Positions 1 to 7,804 of a stretch of DNA of 64,000 bases are shown here, one piece after another (the stretch's first letter is position 1; each line of letters opens with the position of its first letter). The notes below the pieces were generated by a model. The model ran no database searches. It was given only the letters and a program-made list of their open reading frames with translations, and was not told where the DNA came from. The DNA comes from SpSt-501 sp037481615 (lineage in GTDB: Bacteria; Desulfobacterota; Desulfobacteria; Desulfobacterales; SpSt-501), in the NCBI GenBank assembly GCA_037481615.1, contig JBBFLI010000018.1, one strand, 5' to 3'. The translations under genes and the position numbers were made by a program.

Positions 1-158
1 ACGGCGAGCCAGCGCTCGATCACTTCGATCGGCAGGCGCCTTCGCCCGTGGGCGGCGGGGTTGATGTAGCAGTAGCGGCAGCGCAGGTTGCAGCGCGTGA
101 GCACGTGGAAAAAGACGTTGGCGGCGCGCGCCGAGAAGTCAACCGTCGAGACGGGCAT
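1..158 (-). CDS. Radical SAM protein, N-terminal fragment
   Basis: Only the first 52 codons are present; the gene runs off the left edge. The translation carries the radical SAM iron-sulfur signature CNLRCRYC (C23, C27, C30), so the protein should bind a [4Fe-4S] cluster and cleave S-adenosylmethionine. The substrate cannot be told from this fragment. The ATG at 158 is chosen because the signature follows at the expected distance and because the start overlaps the 3' end of the upstream cyclic-nucleotide-binding gene by 20 bases, which suggests one transcript and translational coupling. Confidence 0.85.
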   Translation of the reverse strand, partial: MPVSTVDFSARAANVFFHVLTRCNLRCRYCYINPAAHGRRRLPIEVIERWLA

Positions 159-654
159 GGAGTTCGCGGATCCGTTTTTTCGCCTCGGCGAGCTCGCGGT
201 TGGTGACCCGCAGGCGCATGGCGAGGTACTCGGCGAAAATGCGGTGGAGCAGGAGCAAAAAATCGAGCCGCTCCTCCTTGCTTCCCTCCCCGTCGAGGCG
301 CTCCCGGGCCGCCGTGTTGACCGCCAGGCAGACCGTGCGACCGAGCGCCACGGCCGACGCCGAGCGCCGGCCGGCGTCGATCAGGCGCATCTCGCCGAAG
401 AGCTCGCCCTTCGTTTCCACCCGACCGATCTCCTGGCCGCCCTGAAGGATGCGGACCCGGCCGGAGAGGAGCACGTAGAGCCAGGGGTCGCGGTCGCCCT
501 CGCGGATGATCGTCTCGCCGTCGGCGTACTCGCGGATGCGGCTGAGCTTGAGGAGTCTGCCGAGGCTGCGCGTCTCGAAACGGCGCAACGTCGGCAGCTC
601 GAGCAGACGGCGGATGTTCTCGATGTTGTCCTGGAGGTATTTCGATTCGATCAT
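139..654 (-). CDS. Cyclic nucleotide-binding domain protein without DNA-binding domain
   Basis: 171 residues. Residues about 30-130 form a Crp/PKA-type cyclic nucleotide-binding beta-roll: the stretch YADGETIIREGDRD and the GELFGEM loop are typical. The C-terminal part is a charged helix (RVTNRELAEAKKRIREL) and there is no helix-turn-helix, so this is probably a sensor or adaptor rather than a CRP-type transcription factor. In the cNMP pocket the usual Arg after the Gly-Glu loop is replaced (GEMRLIDAGRRSASA keeps an RRSA element), so ligand binding is plausible but unproven. It is followed by, and overlaps, the radical SAM gene, which may be its functional partner. A purine-rich GGAAGGG lies just before the ATG. 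Confidence 0.8.
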   Translation of the reverse strand: MIESKYLQDNIENIRRLLELPTLRRFETRSLGRLLKLSRIREYADGETIIREGDRDPWLYVLLSGRVRILQGGQEIGRVETKGELFGEMRLIDAGRRSASAVALGRTVCLAVNTAARERLDGEGSKEERLDFLLLLHRIFAEYLAMRLRVTNRELAEAKKRIRELHARLDG

Positions 655-690
655 GGCCGACCCTTCCGCGCCCTGCGGCCTTCCGCTTTC

Positions 691-719
691 ATTCTACCGC
701 GGCTTCCGCGGACCGGCAA
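691..719 (-). promoter_or_regulatory. Sigma-70-type promoter for the cyclic-nucleotide-binding gene
   Basis: On the minus strand TTGCCG (719-714), a 17-base spacer (713-697) and TAGAAT (696-691) lie about 40 bases before the ATG at 654. The -10 differs from consensus at one base. It indicates the gene pair to the left is transcribed separately from purF, although read-through from purF is possible because no terminator is evident in the 72-base gap. Confidence 0.5.
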
Positions 720-726
720 GGCGGTC

Positions 727-2151
727 TCAGGGCCCTTCGAGACATCCTTTGGACAGGGCGGCCTCATAGGGGACGGGGTAGCGGCCGTCGAAGCAGGCCT
801 TGCAGAAGCGCTCCTCCGCCCGGGGGTCGCCGGTCGCGGCGAGCAGGCCCTCGATCGTGAGATAGTGCAGGCTGTCGAGGCCGAGCATTCGCCGCAGCTC
901 CTCCTCGCTGCGGCCGGCGGCGACGAGCTCGCCGCGGGTCGAGAAGTCGATCCCGTAGGGACAGGGAAAACGGTGCGGCGGCCCGGAGATGCGCATGTGC
1001 ACGCGCCGGACGCCGAGCTCGCGCAGCGCCCGCACCCGCGTTTTCACGGTGGTGCCGCGGATGATCGAGTCGTCGACGATCACGATCTCCTTGCCCTGGA
1101 GCAGCTCCTTGACCGGGTTCAGCTTCACGCGCGAGCCGAAGTCGCGCATGCTCTGGGTGGGCTGGATGAAGGTGCGTCCGACGTAGTGGTTGCGGATCAT
1201 GCCGAGCTCGAAGGGAAGTCCCGCCGCCTGGGCGTAGCCGATGGCGGCGTAGGTCCCCGAGTCCGGAAAGGGCATGACGAAATCGGCCGCGGCCGGGGCC
1301 TCCTCGGCGAGCTTGCGGCCGAAGGCTTTGCGCACGAGGTAGACGGTGCGCCCGTCGAGCAGGCTGTCGGGCCGGGCGAAATAGATGAATTCGAAGATGC
1401 AGAGCGCCCGGCGGGGGGCGGGCGGGACGCGCAGGCTGCGGATCCCGTCCCCGTCGAGGATCACGATCTCGCCGGGCTCGACCTCGCGCACGAATTCGGC
1501 CTGCACGAGGTCGAGGGCGCAGGACTCGCTGGCAAGCACGAATTGACCGTTCAGCCGCCCCAGGCAGAGCGGCCGGAACCCGAACGGGTCGCGGATGCCG
1601 ACGAGCTCGCCGCGGCTGGTGAGCATGACGAAGCAGAAGGCCCCTTCCAGCCGCTGCACGGTGCGGACCAGCGCCTCCTCGAAGCCGTACCGGAGGTTCT
1701 TCACGAAGAGGTGGAGCATGATCTCGCTGTCCATGGTGGACTGGAAGATCGAGCCCGCCTGCTCGAGTTCCTCCTTCAGGGCGGGGGCGTTGGTGATGTT
1801 GCCGTTGTGGGCGACGGCGTAGGCCTTGCGGCGGTGCCGGACCACGAAGGGCTGGGCGTTCATGAGGATCGAGCTGCCCGTCGTGGAATAACGCACGTGG
1901 CCGATGGCGCAGGGCCCCTCGAGCTCCTCCAGGTGGTCGACGTCGAAGACCTCGTGGACGAGCCCCATGCCGCGGTGGGCCGCGAGGCAGCCCTCGTTCA
2001 CGGCGGCGATCCCGGCGCTCTCCTGGCCCCGGTGCTGCAGCGCATAGAGGCCGAAATAGGTGAGGGCGGCGGCGTCGGGGTGCCCGCAGATGCCGAAGAT
2101 CCCGCAGGACTCGCGCGGCCGGTCTTCCTCCCCGGACGCCCCCGCGGCCAT
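727..2151 (-). CDS. purF: Amidophosphoribosyltransferase (PurF), Fe-S type
   Basis: 474 residues, first step of de novo purine synthesis: PRPP plus glutamine to 5-phosphoribosylamine. The N-terminal Ntn-type glutaminase domain has a 15-residue propeptide ending before nucleophile Cys16 (ESCGIFGI). The phosphoribosyltransferase domain carries the PRPP loop VIVDDSIIRGTT at about 356-367. The four cysteines that bind the [4Fe-4S] cluster in Bacillus-type PurF are recognisable: the Cys of ALCIFEFIYFARPDS, Cys397 (FPCPYG) and the pair Cys450/Cys453 (FCKACFDG), so this is the processed, oxygen-sensitive type rather than the E. coli type. ATG at 2151 is preferred to an upstream in-frame ATG at 2271, which would lie inside the glutamate synthase gene; it starts 16 bases after that gene's stop, suggesting co-transcription with nitrogen assimilation genes that supply or consume glutamine. 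Confidence 0.95.
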   Translation of the reverse strand: MAAGASGEEDRPRESCGIFGICGHPDAAALTYFGLYALQHRGQESAGIAAVNEGCLAAHRGMGLVHEVFDVDHLEELEGPCAIGHVRYSTTGSSILMNAQPFVVRHRRKAYAVAHNGNITNAPALKEELEQAGSIFQSTMDSEIMLHLFVKNLRYGFEEALVRTVQRLEGAFCFVMLTSRGELVGIRDPFGFRPLCLGRLNGQFVLASESCALDLVQAEFVREVEPGEIVILDGDGIRSLRVPPAPRRALCIFEFIYFARPDSLLDGRTVYLVRKAFGRKLAEEAPAAADFVMPFPDSGTYAAIGYAQAAGLPFELGMIRNHYVGRTFIQPTQSMRDFGSRVKLNPVKELLQGKEIVIVDDSIIRGTTVKTRVRALRELGVRRVHMRISGPPHRFPCPYGIDFSTRGELVAAGRSEEELRRMLGLDSLHYLTIEGLLAATGDPRAEERFCKACFDGRYPVPYEAALSKGCLEGP

Positions 2152-2167
2152 GAAGTCGCCCCCGGCT

Positions 2168-4516
2168 TCAGGCGAGCGGATCGTTTTCCCGCAAGGTCCA
2201 CACCCCGCAGGGGCAGGCGCCGGCGCAAAAACCGCAGCCGATGCAGAGCGCGTCGTCGACCTCGTAGGCATAGCGGTCCCCCTCGAGATTTCTTTTCCGG
2301 ATCGCCCCCCGCGGGCAGACGGCGACGCAGGTTCCGCAGTCCCGGCAGGCGCCGCAGGAAAGGCACTGGCTGCTGCACTGGTTCACGTCGGCGAATTCCA
2401 CGATCCGCGGGTCGAAATACTCGGCCGTGACCCGCCGCCGGTCGATCATTGCCCGCCGCCCCGTCTCCGGCGGGATCCCCGCAATCGCGGCCGCAATCGC
2501 CTCCGCCGCCTTCTTTCCGGCGCCGATCGCCTCGGTCAGGAGCCCCGGCCGGACGGCGTCGCCGATCGCGTAGACCTTGGGGTCGCTCGTGCGGAAGTCC
2601 TCGTCCACGCGGACGAAGCCCCGCTCCACGGCGACCGTCTCGGGCAGGAAGCCGAGCTCCGGCTGATCGCCGACGGCGACGATCACCGTGTCCGCGGGGA
2701 TCTCCCCGCCCTCCTCCAGACGCACCCCGGAGGCGGTGATCTCCCGGATCCGGACCGGCCAGCGGAATCGCGCCCCGGCCGCCTCGGCCGCCCGGCGTTC
2801 CTTGCCGAAGGCGGCCGGCCGCTGGATGTCGAGCAGGGTGACCTCTTCGGCCCCCAGGCGGAAGGCCTCGGTGGCGGCGTCGCAGCCGACGTTCCCGGCC
2901 CCGACCACGGCGACCCGTCGCCCGACTGTGGCCTGTCCGGTCTTCGCCGCCTCGAGAAAGAAGAGCGCCGGGACCGCCCGCTCGATCCCCGGCAGCGGCA
3001 GGCTCCGCGGCTTGCGCGCGCCGACGGCGACGACGACGGCGTCGAACTCCTCGCGCAGGCGCAGAAACTCCTCGCGACCGAGGGGTTGCCGGAGCGCGAC
3101 CAGGGGGAGAACCCGGCGCACGCGCTCGAGTTCGGTTTCGATCACTTCGCGCGGGATGCGGCTTTCGGGGATGACCCGCGTGAACTTGCCCCCGAGCCTT
3201 CCCTCGAGCTCGTAGAGGACGGCCTCGAGGCCGCGGCGGCGGAGCTGCCAGGCGGCCGAGATCCCGGCCGGCCCCCCGCCGACGACGGCGACGCGCCCTC
3301 CCCCGAGGGGCGGGAGCTCCGGCAGGCGCGCCCGCAGGCTCGCGCGACCGAGCTTCGTCGTGTCGACCGGCGCCAGGCCGAAGGTCCCCCGCGTGCAGGA
3401 TTGCATGCAGAGGTTGGGGCAGAGGTAGCCGCAGACCGCGGCCGGGAAGGGCGTGTAGGCGAGCGCGAGGTCCACGGCCTCGTCGATCCGGCCCTCGCGG
3501 ATCAGCTGCCAGCGCCGCTGCACGGGAATGCCCGTCGGGCAGCTGGCCTCGCAGGGGGCGGCGTAGAGCCGGTGCTCCCAGACGGGAACGAAGCGCCGGA
3601 GTTCTCCCGTCGTGATCACCGGAATGCGGCTGCGGTCGGCCGGGCTCAAATCCCCGATCAGCCCTCCCGGCCCGAGCTCGGCCTCCCAGCGCTCGCGGTG
3701 GAACGCGCGGATGCTGCGCACGGGAAGCGGCTGTTTTTCGCCGGGCCGACGGGCGACGAGGAGCTGCCAGTCCTCGCGTACGGCGAGCCGACGCAGGAGT
3801 TCGGTCCGGCCCACGGCGTGCAGAAAGCGCGCCAGCCCCCCCTCGAGCCACCGCCAGTCGGCATCGTCGATCGGCGCCGGCCGGGCGTCGGCCGTGCTGT
3901 AGCCGCCGTGCGGTCCGCGGAAGAAGACCTTGCCGCCCACCATCCCGACGAGCGGTCGGTGGCCGAGGACGTTGTCGGGCCGCTGGGGCTCGTGGCCGCA
4001 GACGACGGCGATCCCGCCCGCCATGAACTCGCCGAAGTAATCCCCGACCGAGCCGAGGACCCAGAGTTCCGGCGGCTCGAAGCGCGGGTTGTGCTTGGTC
4101 ATGGTCATGGCGCGCGCGCCGAGGTTCCCGCCGATGTAGATCCGCCCCTGGGCCATGGCGTTGGCGACCCCGTTGCCGGCGTTGCCGCGCACGACGATCT
4201 CGGCGCCGGCGTTCAACCAGCCGACGTCATCCGAGGCCGGGCCGTCCACCTCGATCGCGGTGCCCGGGAACCCCATGCCGCCCAGGCGCTGGCCGGGGTT
4301 CCCGGTCACCTGCACGAGCAGCGGGGCGCCGTCGGGGCTGCGCAGCCGCCCGCCGATGCCGTGCTGGCCGAAGGCCTCGACGAGCAGCCGGCGGTGCCCG
4401 TCGGCCACGGCGCGCTGGATCGCCTCCTCGAGGAGACGCGAAGAGATCCGCTCCCCCTGCACGCGGCCGGGGATGCGGTGAAACTCCGGGGGTCCGGGTT
4501 GCGGGATGTCGCTCAT
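2168..4516 (-). CDS. gltD: Glutamate synthase fusion: GXGXG domain + GltD-like oxidoreductase + ferredoxin domain
   Basis: 782 residues in three parts. Residues about 1-245 are the GltB C-terminal beta-helix GXGXG domain (repeated Gly motifs such as GNAGNGVANAM and YIGGNLGARA). Residues about 320-690 are a GltD-type FAD/NAD(P)H oxidoreductase, with the N-terminal Fe-S cysteines (APCEASCPTGIPVQ, CGYLCPNLCMQSC), FAD site VAVVGGGPAGISAAWQLRRR and NAD(P)H site RVAVVGAGNVGCDAATEA. The C-terminal 80 residues hold two [4Fe-4S] motifs (CLSCGACRDCGTCVAVCP and CIGCGFCAGACPCG). It should feed electrons to the FMN subunit encoded just upstream. Fusing the alpha-subunit C-terminal domain to the electron-input subunit is an unusual arrangement compared with E. 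coli GltBD. An AAGGACGG precedes the ATG by a few bases; the gap to the upstream gene is 60 bases. Confidence 0.9.
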   Translation of the reverse strand: MSDIPQPGPPEFHRIPGRVQGERISSRLLEEAIQRAVADGHRRLLVEAFGQHGIGGRLRSPDGAPLLVQVTGNPGQRLGGMGFPGTAIEVDGPASDDVGWLNAGAEIVVRGNAGNGVANAMAQGRIYIGGNLGARAMTMTKHNPRFEPPELWVLGSVGDYFGEFMAGGIAVVCGHEPQRPDNVLGHRPLVGMVGGKVFFRGPHGGYSTADARPAPIDDADWRWLEGGLARFLHAVGRTELLRRLAVREDWQLLVARRPGEKQPLPVRSIRAFHRERWEAELGPGGLIGDLSPADRSRIPVITTGELRRFVPVWEHRLYAAPCEASCPTGIPVQRRWQLIREGRIDEAVDLALAYTPFPAAVCGYLCPNLCMQSCTRGTFGLAPVDTTKLGRASLRARLPELPPLGGGRVAVVGGGPAGISAAWQLRRRGLEAVLYELEGRLGGKFTRVIPESRIPREVIETELERVRRVLPLVALRQPLGREEFLRLREEFDAVVVAVGARKPRSLPLPGIERAVPALFFLEAAKTGQATVGRRVAVVGAGNVGCDAATEAFRLGAEEVTLLDIQRPAAFGKERRAAEAAGARFRWPVRIREITASGVRLEEGGEIPADTVIVAVGDQPELGFLPETVAVERGFVRVDEDFRTSDPKVYAIGDAVRPGLLTEAIGAGKKAAEAIAAAIAGIPPETGRRAMIDRRRVTAEYFDPRIVEFADVNQCSSQCLSCGACRDCGTCVAVCPRGAIRKRNLEGDRYAYEVDDALCIGCGFCAGACPCGVWTLRENDPLA

Positions 4517-4576
4517 GGGTTGCCGTCCTTGCCTTCCCCGGGGGAGAGCCCCCGGGCGGCCGGGGATGCGCCGGGA

Positions 4577-6211
4577 TCACACGACATAGGCGATCTTGAG
4601 CCTTTCGGCGATGCGGGGGTCATCGACGCCGAGAGCGTCGGACATGCCGATCGGGAGCGAGGTGGAACGGCCCAGCGGGGCGACGATCTTCTTGAGCTCG
4701 GTGTCGAAGGCGACGAAGCAATCGACCAGCCGCTGGGCGACGTCGTCCACGTCCAGGCGGCGGTAGAGGCGCGGATCCTGCGAGGTGATCCCTTTCGGGC
4801 AGAGCCCGATGTTGCAGATGTTGCAGCGGTCGGACTCGGATCCCAGACAGCCGGCGGCGGCCTGCATGATGTACTTTCCGACCTGGACCCCGCTCGCGCC
4901 GAGCATGATGAGGGCGGCGGCGTTGGCGGCGAGGTTCCCGGTCTTGCCCACCCCGCCGCCGGCGAAGAGCGGCAGCTCGTTCTGCATGCCCAACCGCACG
5001 AGCGTGAGGTAGGCGTCGCGGATGTTCGAAGCGATCGGGTGCCCCATGTGGTTCATGGAGACGTTGTAGGCCGCCCCCGTGCCGCCGTCCTCGCCGTCGA
5101 TCGCCAGGGCCGCGGCGTAGGGGTTGCGCGTGAGGTTGTTCAGGACCGCGAGCGCGGTCGAGGTGCCGGAGATCTTCGGGTAGACCGGCACGCGGAACCC
5201 CCAGGCCATGCTCATCGACTGGATCATCTTCGCCACCGACTCCTCGATCGAGTACTGCGTCTGGTGGGTCGGCGGGCTGGGCAGACTCACCCCCGGGGGG
5301 ACGCCCCGGATCGCGGCGATCAGTCGGTTCACCTTGTGCGCCATGAGCAGGCCCCCGTCGCCGGGCTTGGCGCCCTGGCCGTACTTGATCTCGATCGCGC
5401 AGGGGTCGGCCTTCATCTCCGGGATGGCATGCAGGATCTCGTCCCAGCCGAAGTAGCCGCTCGCGATCTGCAGGATGACGTACTCGAGGAAGCGCGAGCG
5501 CAGCAGCCGCGGCGGGCAGCCCCCCTCGCCGGTCGAGACGCGCACGGGCATCCCCAGCTCCTCGTTCAGGTAGGCGACCCCGAGCTGCAGCCCTTCCCAC
5601 ATGTTCGGGGAGAGGGCGCCGAAGGACATCCCCCCGATCACCAGGGGGTAGATCTCGCGCACCGGCGGCACCCAGCCGTGCTCGCGCTCGTGCCGCAGCG
5701 CCGCCTCGGGCGGCAGCACCCGCCCGAGGAGCGTGCGCAGCTCGAACTCGTGCCGGCCGGCGTCGAGCGCCGGGTCCGTCAGCATGGAAATGCGGATGAA
5801 TTTGATGCGGTCGAGCACCGTGCCGGGCACGTTGCGGCGGCCGCCGCGGCGCCGCGGCTGCCCCCCGCGGTCGACGTGGAAGCGCAACTTGTCCGCCTCG
5901 TCGGTCCGCATCGGCCGGATCGCGTGGTTCGGGCAGACGAGATTGCACATGGCGCAGCCGACGCAGGCGTAGGCCGGGTCGGTCCGCTGGCGGATCCCGT
6001 AGTAGGAGCGGGTCTCCCCGGCGGTGACCGCCCCGAGATCGGCCGGCGGCTCGAGCAGCCGCTTGCGAAAGACGGCCAGCTCGATCGCGTGCACGGGGCA
6101 CACGGCCGTGCAGCGTCCGCACAGGGTGCAGGCCTCGCGGCTCCATTCGACCTGCCAGGGAAGGTCCTTGACGCTCAGTGTGGAAGGGGCAAGGGGTCTT
6201 TCTGACTGCAT
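4577..6211 (-). CDS. gltB: Glutamate synthase FMN (synthase) subunit with N-terminal ferredoxin domain
   Basis: 544 residues. The N-terminus has two [4Fe-4S] motifs, CTLCGRCTAVCPVHAIEL and CVGCAMCNLVCPNHAI, within the first about 90 residues. The rest is the GltB central/FMN barrel that converts 2-oxoglutarate plus ammonia to glutamate: AIEIKYGQGAKPGDGG, GEDGGTGAAYNVSMNHMG and the 3Fe-4S-type cluster loop CNICNIGLCPKG. It lacks the amidotransferase and GXGXG domains, which are separate neighbours, so it is the archaeal/deltaproteobacterial split form. ATG at 6211 lies inside the upstream gene (37-base overlap, 6175-6211), implying translational coupling; a longer upstream reading frame exists but has no family similarity. 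Confidence 0.92.
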   Translation of the reverse strand: MQSERPLAPSTLSVKDLPWQVEWSREACTLCGRCTAVCPVHAIELAVFRKRLLEPPADLGAVTAGETRSYYGIRQRTDPAYACVGCAMCNLVCPNHAIRPMRTDEADKLRFHVDRGGQPRRRGGRRNVPGTVLDRIKFIRISMLTDPALDAGRHEFELRTLLGRVLPPEAALRHEREHGWVPPVREIYPLVIGGMSFGALSPNMWEGLQLGVAYLNEELGMPVRVSTGEGGCPPRLLRSRFLEYVILQIASGYFGWDEILHAIPEMKADPCAIEIKYGQGAKPGDGGLLMAHKVNRLIAAIRGVPPGVSLPSPPTHQTQYSIEESVAKMIQSMSMAWGFRVPVYPKISGTSTALAVLNNLTRNPYAAALAIDGEDGGTGAAYNVSMNHMGHPIASNIRDAYLTLVRLGMQNELPLFAGGGVGKTGNLAANAAALIMLGASGVQVGKYIMQAAAGCLGSESDRCNICNIGLCPKGITSQDPRLYRRLDVDDVAQRLVDCFVAFDTELKKIVAPLGRSTSLPIGMSDALGVDDPRIAERLKIAYVV

Positions 6212-7305
6212 ACGCGGACCTCGCGCCGCTCGGGATCGACCACGGCGGTCTCCAGGTTCATCGGTTGCACATCGCGGCTCTTGTCGCGGAGCGGAATCGC
6301 CGCGTCCAGGCCGCAGATTTCGGAGGAAAAGGCGAAGAGACCGGGTTTGCCGCCGACGACTCCGGGGCGGAGCTTCTTGCGGTCCTGGACGAGGAAGAGG
6401 CTCCCGTCGGGGAGGCAGCCGATCACGCAGTTCGGGCCGTCGATGATCAGGGACCGGCAGCACTGCTTGAGCCGTCGCAGCCACGGCCCGTTCGGGTGCT
6501 CGGCGAGTTCCTCGTCGGGCAGCGGGGTGATCACGTGCTTGTACGCCTCGATGCCGAGACCGAGCACCCGCCGGGTGTAGTGCAGGATGTGGGTGAAGAC
6601 CTCGGAATCCGAGCGATACCCCGTGTAGCCCGGAAAGCCGCGCGACTCGAGAAACGTGCGGATGGGGACGAAGGCGGTGTTCTCGCCGTTGGTCATGGTC
6701 GCAAAGCCCTGGAGGAAGAAGGGGTGGCAAGCGTAGAGGTCGATGCTGTAGTTGGTGTTCTGTCTGCCCTGGGCGAGGAGGATGCGCGCGTGGAGCTCCT
6801 TGCGGTCGAGCTGCAAGTGGCGGGCGACCGACAACGGGTCCCCGATCTCCTTGATCAGGATCACGTCGGGCCAGAAGGAAAAGACGATCATGTCCTGCGC
6901 CTCCTCCCCCATGGCCCGCAACCGCAGCCGGACCATCATCAGCCGGTGCTCGATCTCCTGCCGCGGCAGCCCGTCCCACTCTTCGGGCAGCTCATAGGCG
7001 CGGATGAGATAGATGTCGCGCCGCGGCACGCCCGGGGGCGGGGTCTTGGGGACCTTGATCGAGATCTTGTACTTCGTCATGAAGCCCAGATCCATCATCG
7101 TGGCATCAAGGCGCTTCAAGCCCGCTTCGCTGAAGATCCCCGAGAGAATGGGGGCGTCCTTCAACTCCTCGAAGGGGCCGCTCAGATCGCGCAGAAGCAG
7201 CCCGACGCCCGAGCCGTCATGCCCCTCGCGCATGACCTCCAGCGCCTGGATCGCCATCATGGGGGAGACGGGCTCCCGGCTGGTGACGGCAAACAGTCGG
7301 CACAT
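6175..7305 (-). CDS. Glutamate synthase glutamine amidotransferase subunit
   Basis: 376 residues, class II (Ntn) glutaminase domain. The protein starts MCRLFAVTSREP, so Cys2 becomes the catalytic N-terminal nucleophile after Met removal. Family features include ARILLAQGRQNTNYSIDLYACHPF and TNGENTAFVPIRTF, corresponding to glutamine-binding segments of GltB/PurF amidotransferases. It should release ammonia from glutamine for the FMN subunit. The start at 7305 is supported by an excellent AAGGAG eight bases upstream (on the minus strand) and by the need for Cys2. First gene of the glt group; a sigma-54-like promoter lies about 180 bases upstream and a perfect 12-bp stem-loop lies between them. 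Confidence 0.92.
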   Translation of the reverse strand: MCRLFAVTSREPVSPMMAIQALEVMREGHDGSGVGLLLRDLSGPFEELKDAPILSGIFSEAGLKRLDATMMDLGFMTKYKISIKVPKTPPPGVPRRDIYLIRAYELPEEWDGLPRQEIEHRLMMVRLRLRAMGEEAQDMIVFSFWPDVILIKEIGDPLSVARHLQLDRKELHARILLAQGRQNTNYSIDLYACHPFFLQGFATMTNGENTAFVPIRTFLESRGFPGYTGYRSDSEVFTHILHYTRRVLGLGIEAYKHVITPLPDEELAEHPNGPWLRRLKQCCRSLIIDGPNCVIGCLPDGSLFLVQDRKKLRPGVVGGKPGLFAFSSEICGLDAAIPLRDKSRDVQPMNLETAVVDPERREVRVCSQKDPLPLPH

Positions 7306-7325
7306 CGCTTCAGACTCCTTTCCGC

Positions 7326-7354
7326 GGCCTCCTTCCGCCCGACGGAAGGAGGCC
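7326..7354 (-). promoter_or_regulatory. Perfect 12-bp stem-loop in the glt leader
   Basis: GGCCTCCTTCCG (7326-7337), a 5-base loop, then CGGAAGGAGGCC (7343-7354). On the glt mRNA it would sit about 20 bases before the amidotransferase start, just upstream of the Shine-Dalgarno sequence. The stem itself contains a GGAGG that could mimic or compete with the real ribosome site. No run of U follows, so it is not an ordinary terminator. A role in translation control or mRNA stability is inference. Confidence 0.45.
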
Positions 7355-7485
7355 GGAGGGCCGCATGACGGATCAGCGGGATTCGGCGGACGCAATCGGT
7401 TTCGAAGAACGCGGGGCCCGTCGGAGGAAAACGCGATCGCTGCGGCGCCGGTGCCGCAAGCCGCCACTGCCCGACCCGACGGAGT

Positions 7486-7503
7486 GAGCAAAAGGCATGC
7501 CGG
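7486..7503 (-). promoter_or_regulatory. Sigma-54 promoter candidate for the glutamate synthase genes
   Basis: Minus-strand CCGGCATGCCTTTTGCTC has GG and GC exactly 10 bases apart and fits the -24/-12 pattern TGGCAC-N5-TTGCW at nearly every position (GGCAT for GGCAC, TTTTGCT for NTTGCT). Transcription would begin near 7476, leaving a leader of about 170 bases. A sigma-54-dependent activator gene (18201-19733) is nearby. Pattern match only. Confidence 0.45.
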
Positions 7504-7718
7504 GAAAACCCTCGTCCTGGACGGCCGCATCGGGTCGCCCGGCCGCATCGGGTCGAAAGCACGGCCGCCGGAGGCGGCACCGTCATCCCCCCTATGGAGG
7601 AAAAAAATCCGCAGGTCAAGCCTGTCCCACAAGGTCGTAACGCCCCGGACCCCGCCCGCTTACAAAAATGCAAGAAAAGACGATGTCCCCCCACCGCCCC
7701 CGGAGGGGGAGGCGGCGT

Positions 7719-7748
7719 TTGACAGGCTCGGGGCCTTTTCTTTATGCT
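7719..7748 (+). promoter_or_regulatory. Sigma-70-type promoter for the M48 peptidase gene
   Basis: Consensus TTGACA at 7719-7724, an 18-base spacer and TATGCT at 7743-7748, 57 bases before the ATG at 7805, in a short AT-richer patch of an otherwise GC-rich region. Confidence 0.5.
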
Positions 7749-7804
7749 TGCTCCCCCCGGGGGGGGATCCGCCCCGCCTTCCACCCCCTTTTCAGGAGCA
7801 GAGC

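Larger units (their letters stand above)
7306..7804. other. Divergent intergenic region glt / M48 peptidase
   Basis: This 499-base gap has no credible gene. It holds, from the glt side, a perfect stem-loop (7326-7354), a sigma-54-like promoter on the minus strand (7486-7503) and a sigma-70-like promoter on the plus strand (7719-7748). Base composition is less extreme than in the flanking genes around 7590-7690. No clear NtrC or NifA upstream activating site (TGT-N10-ACA) was recognised. Confidence 0.6.

Noticed and set aside
2060..6205. A 1381-codon open frame on the plus strand antisense to the glutamate synthase genes
   Set aside because: It is antisense to strongly recognisable proteins, has a low-complexity Arg/Ala/Asp/Gly composition and no family features; long antisense frames are normal at this GC.
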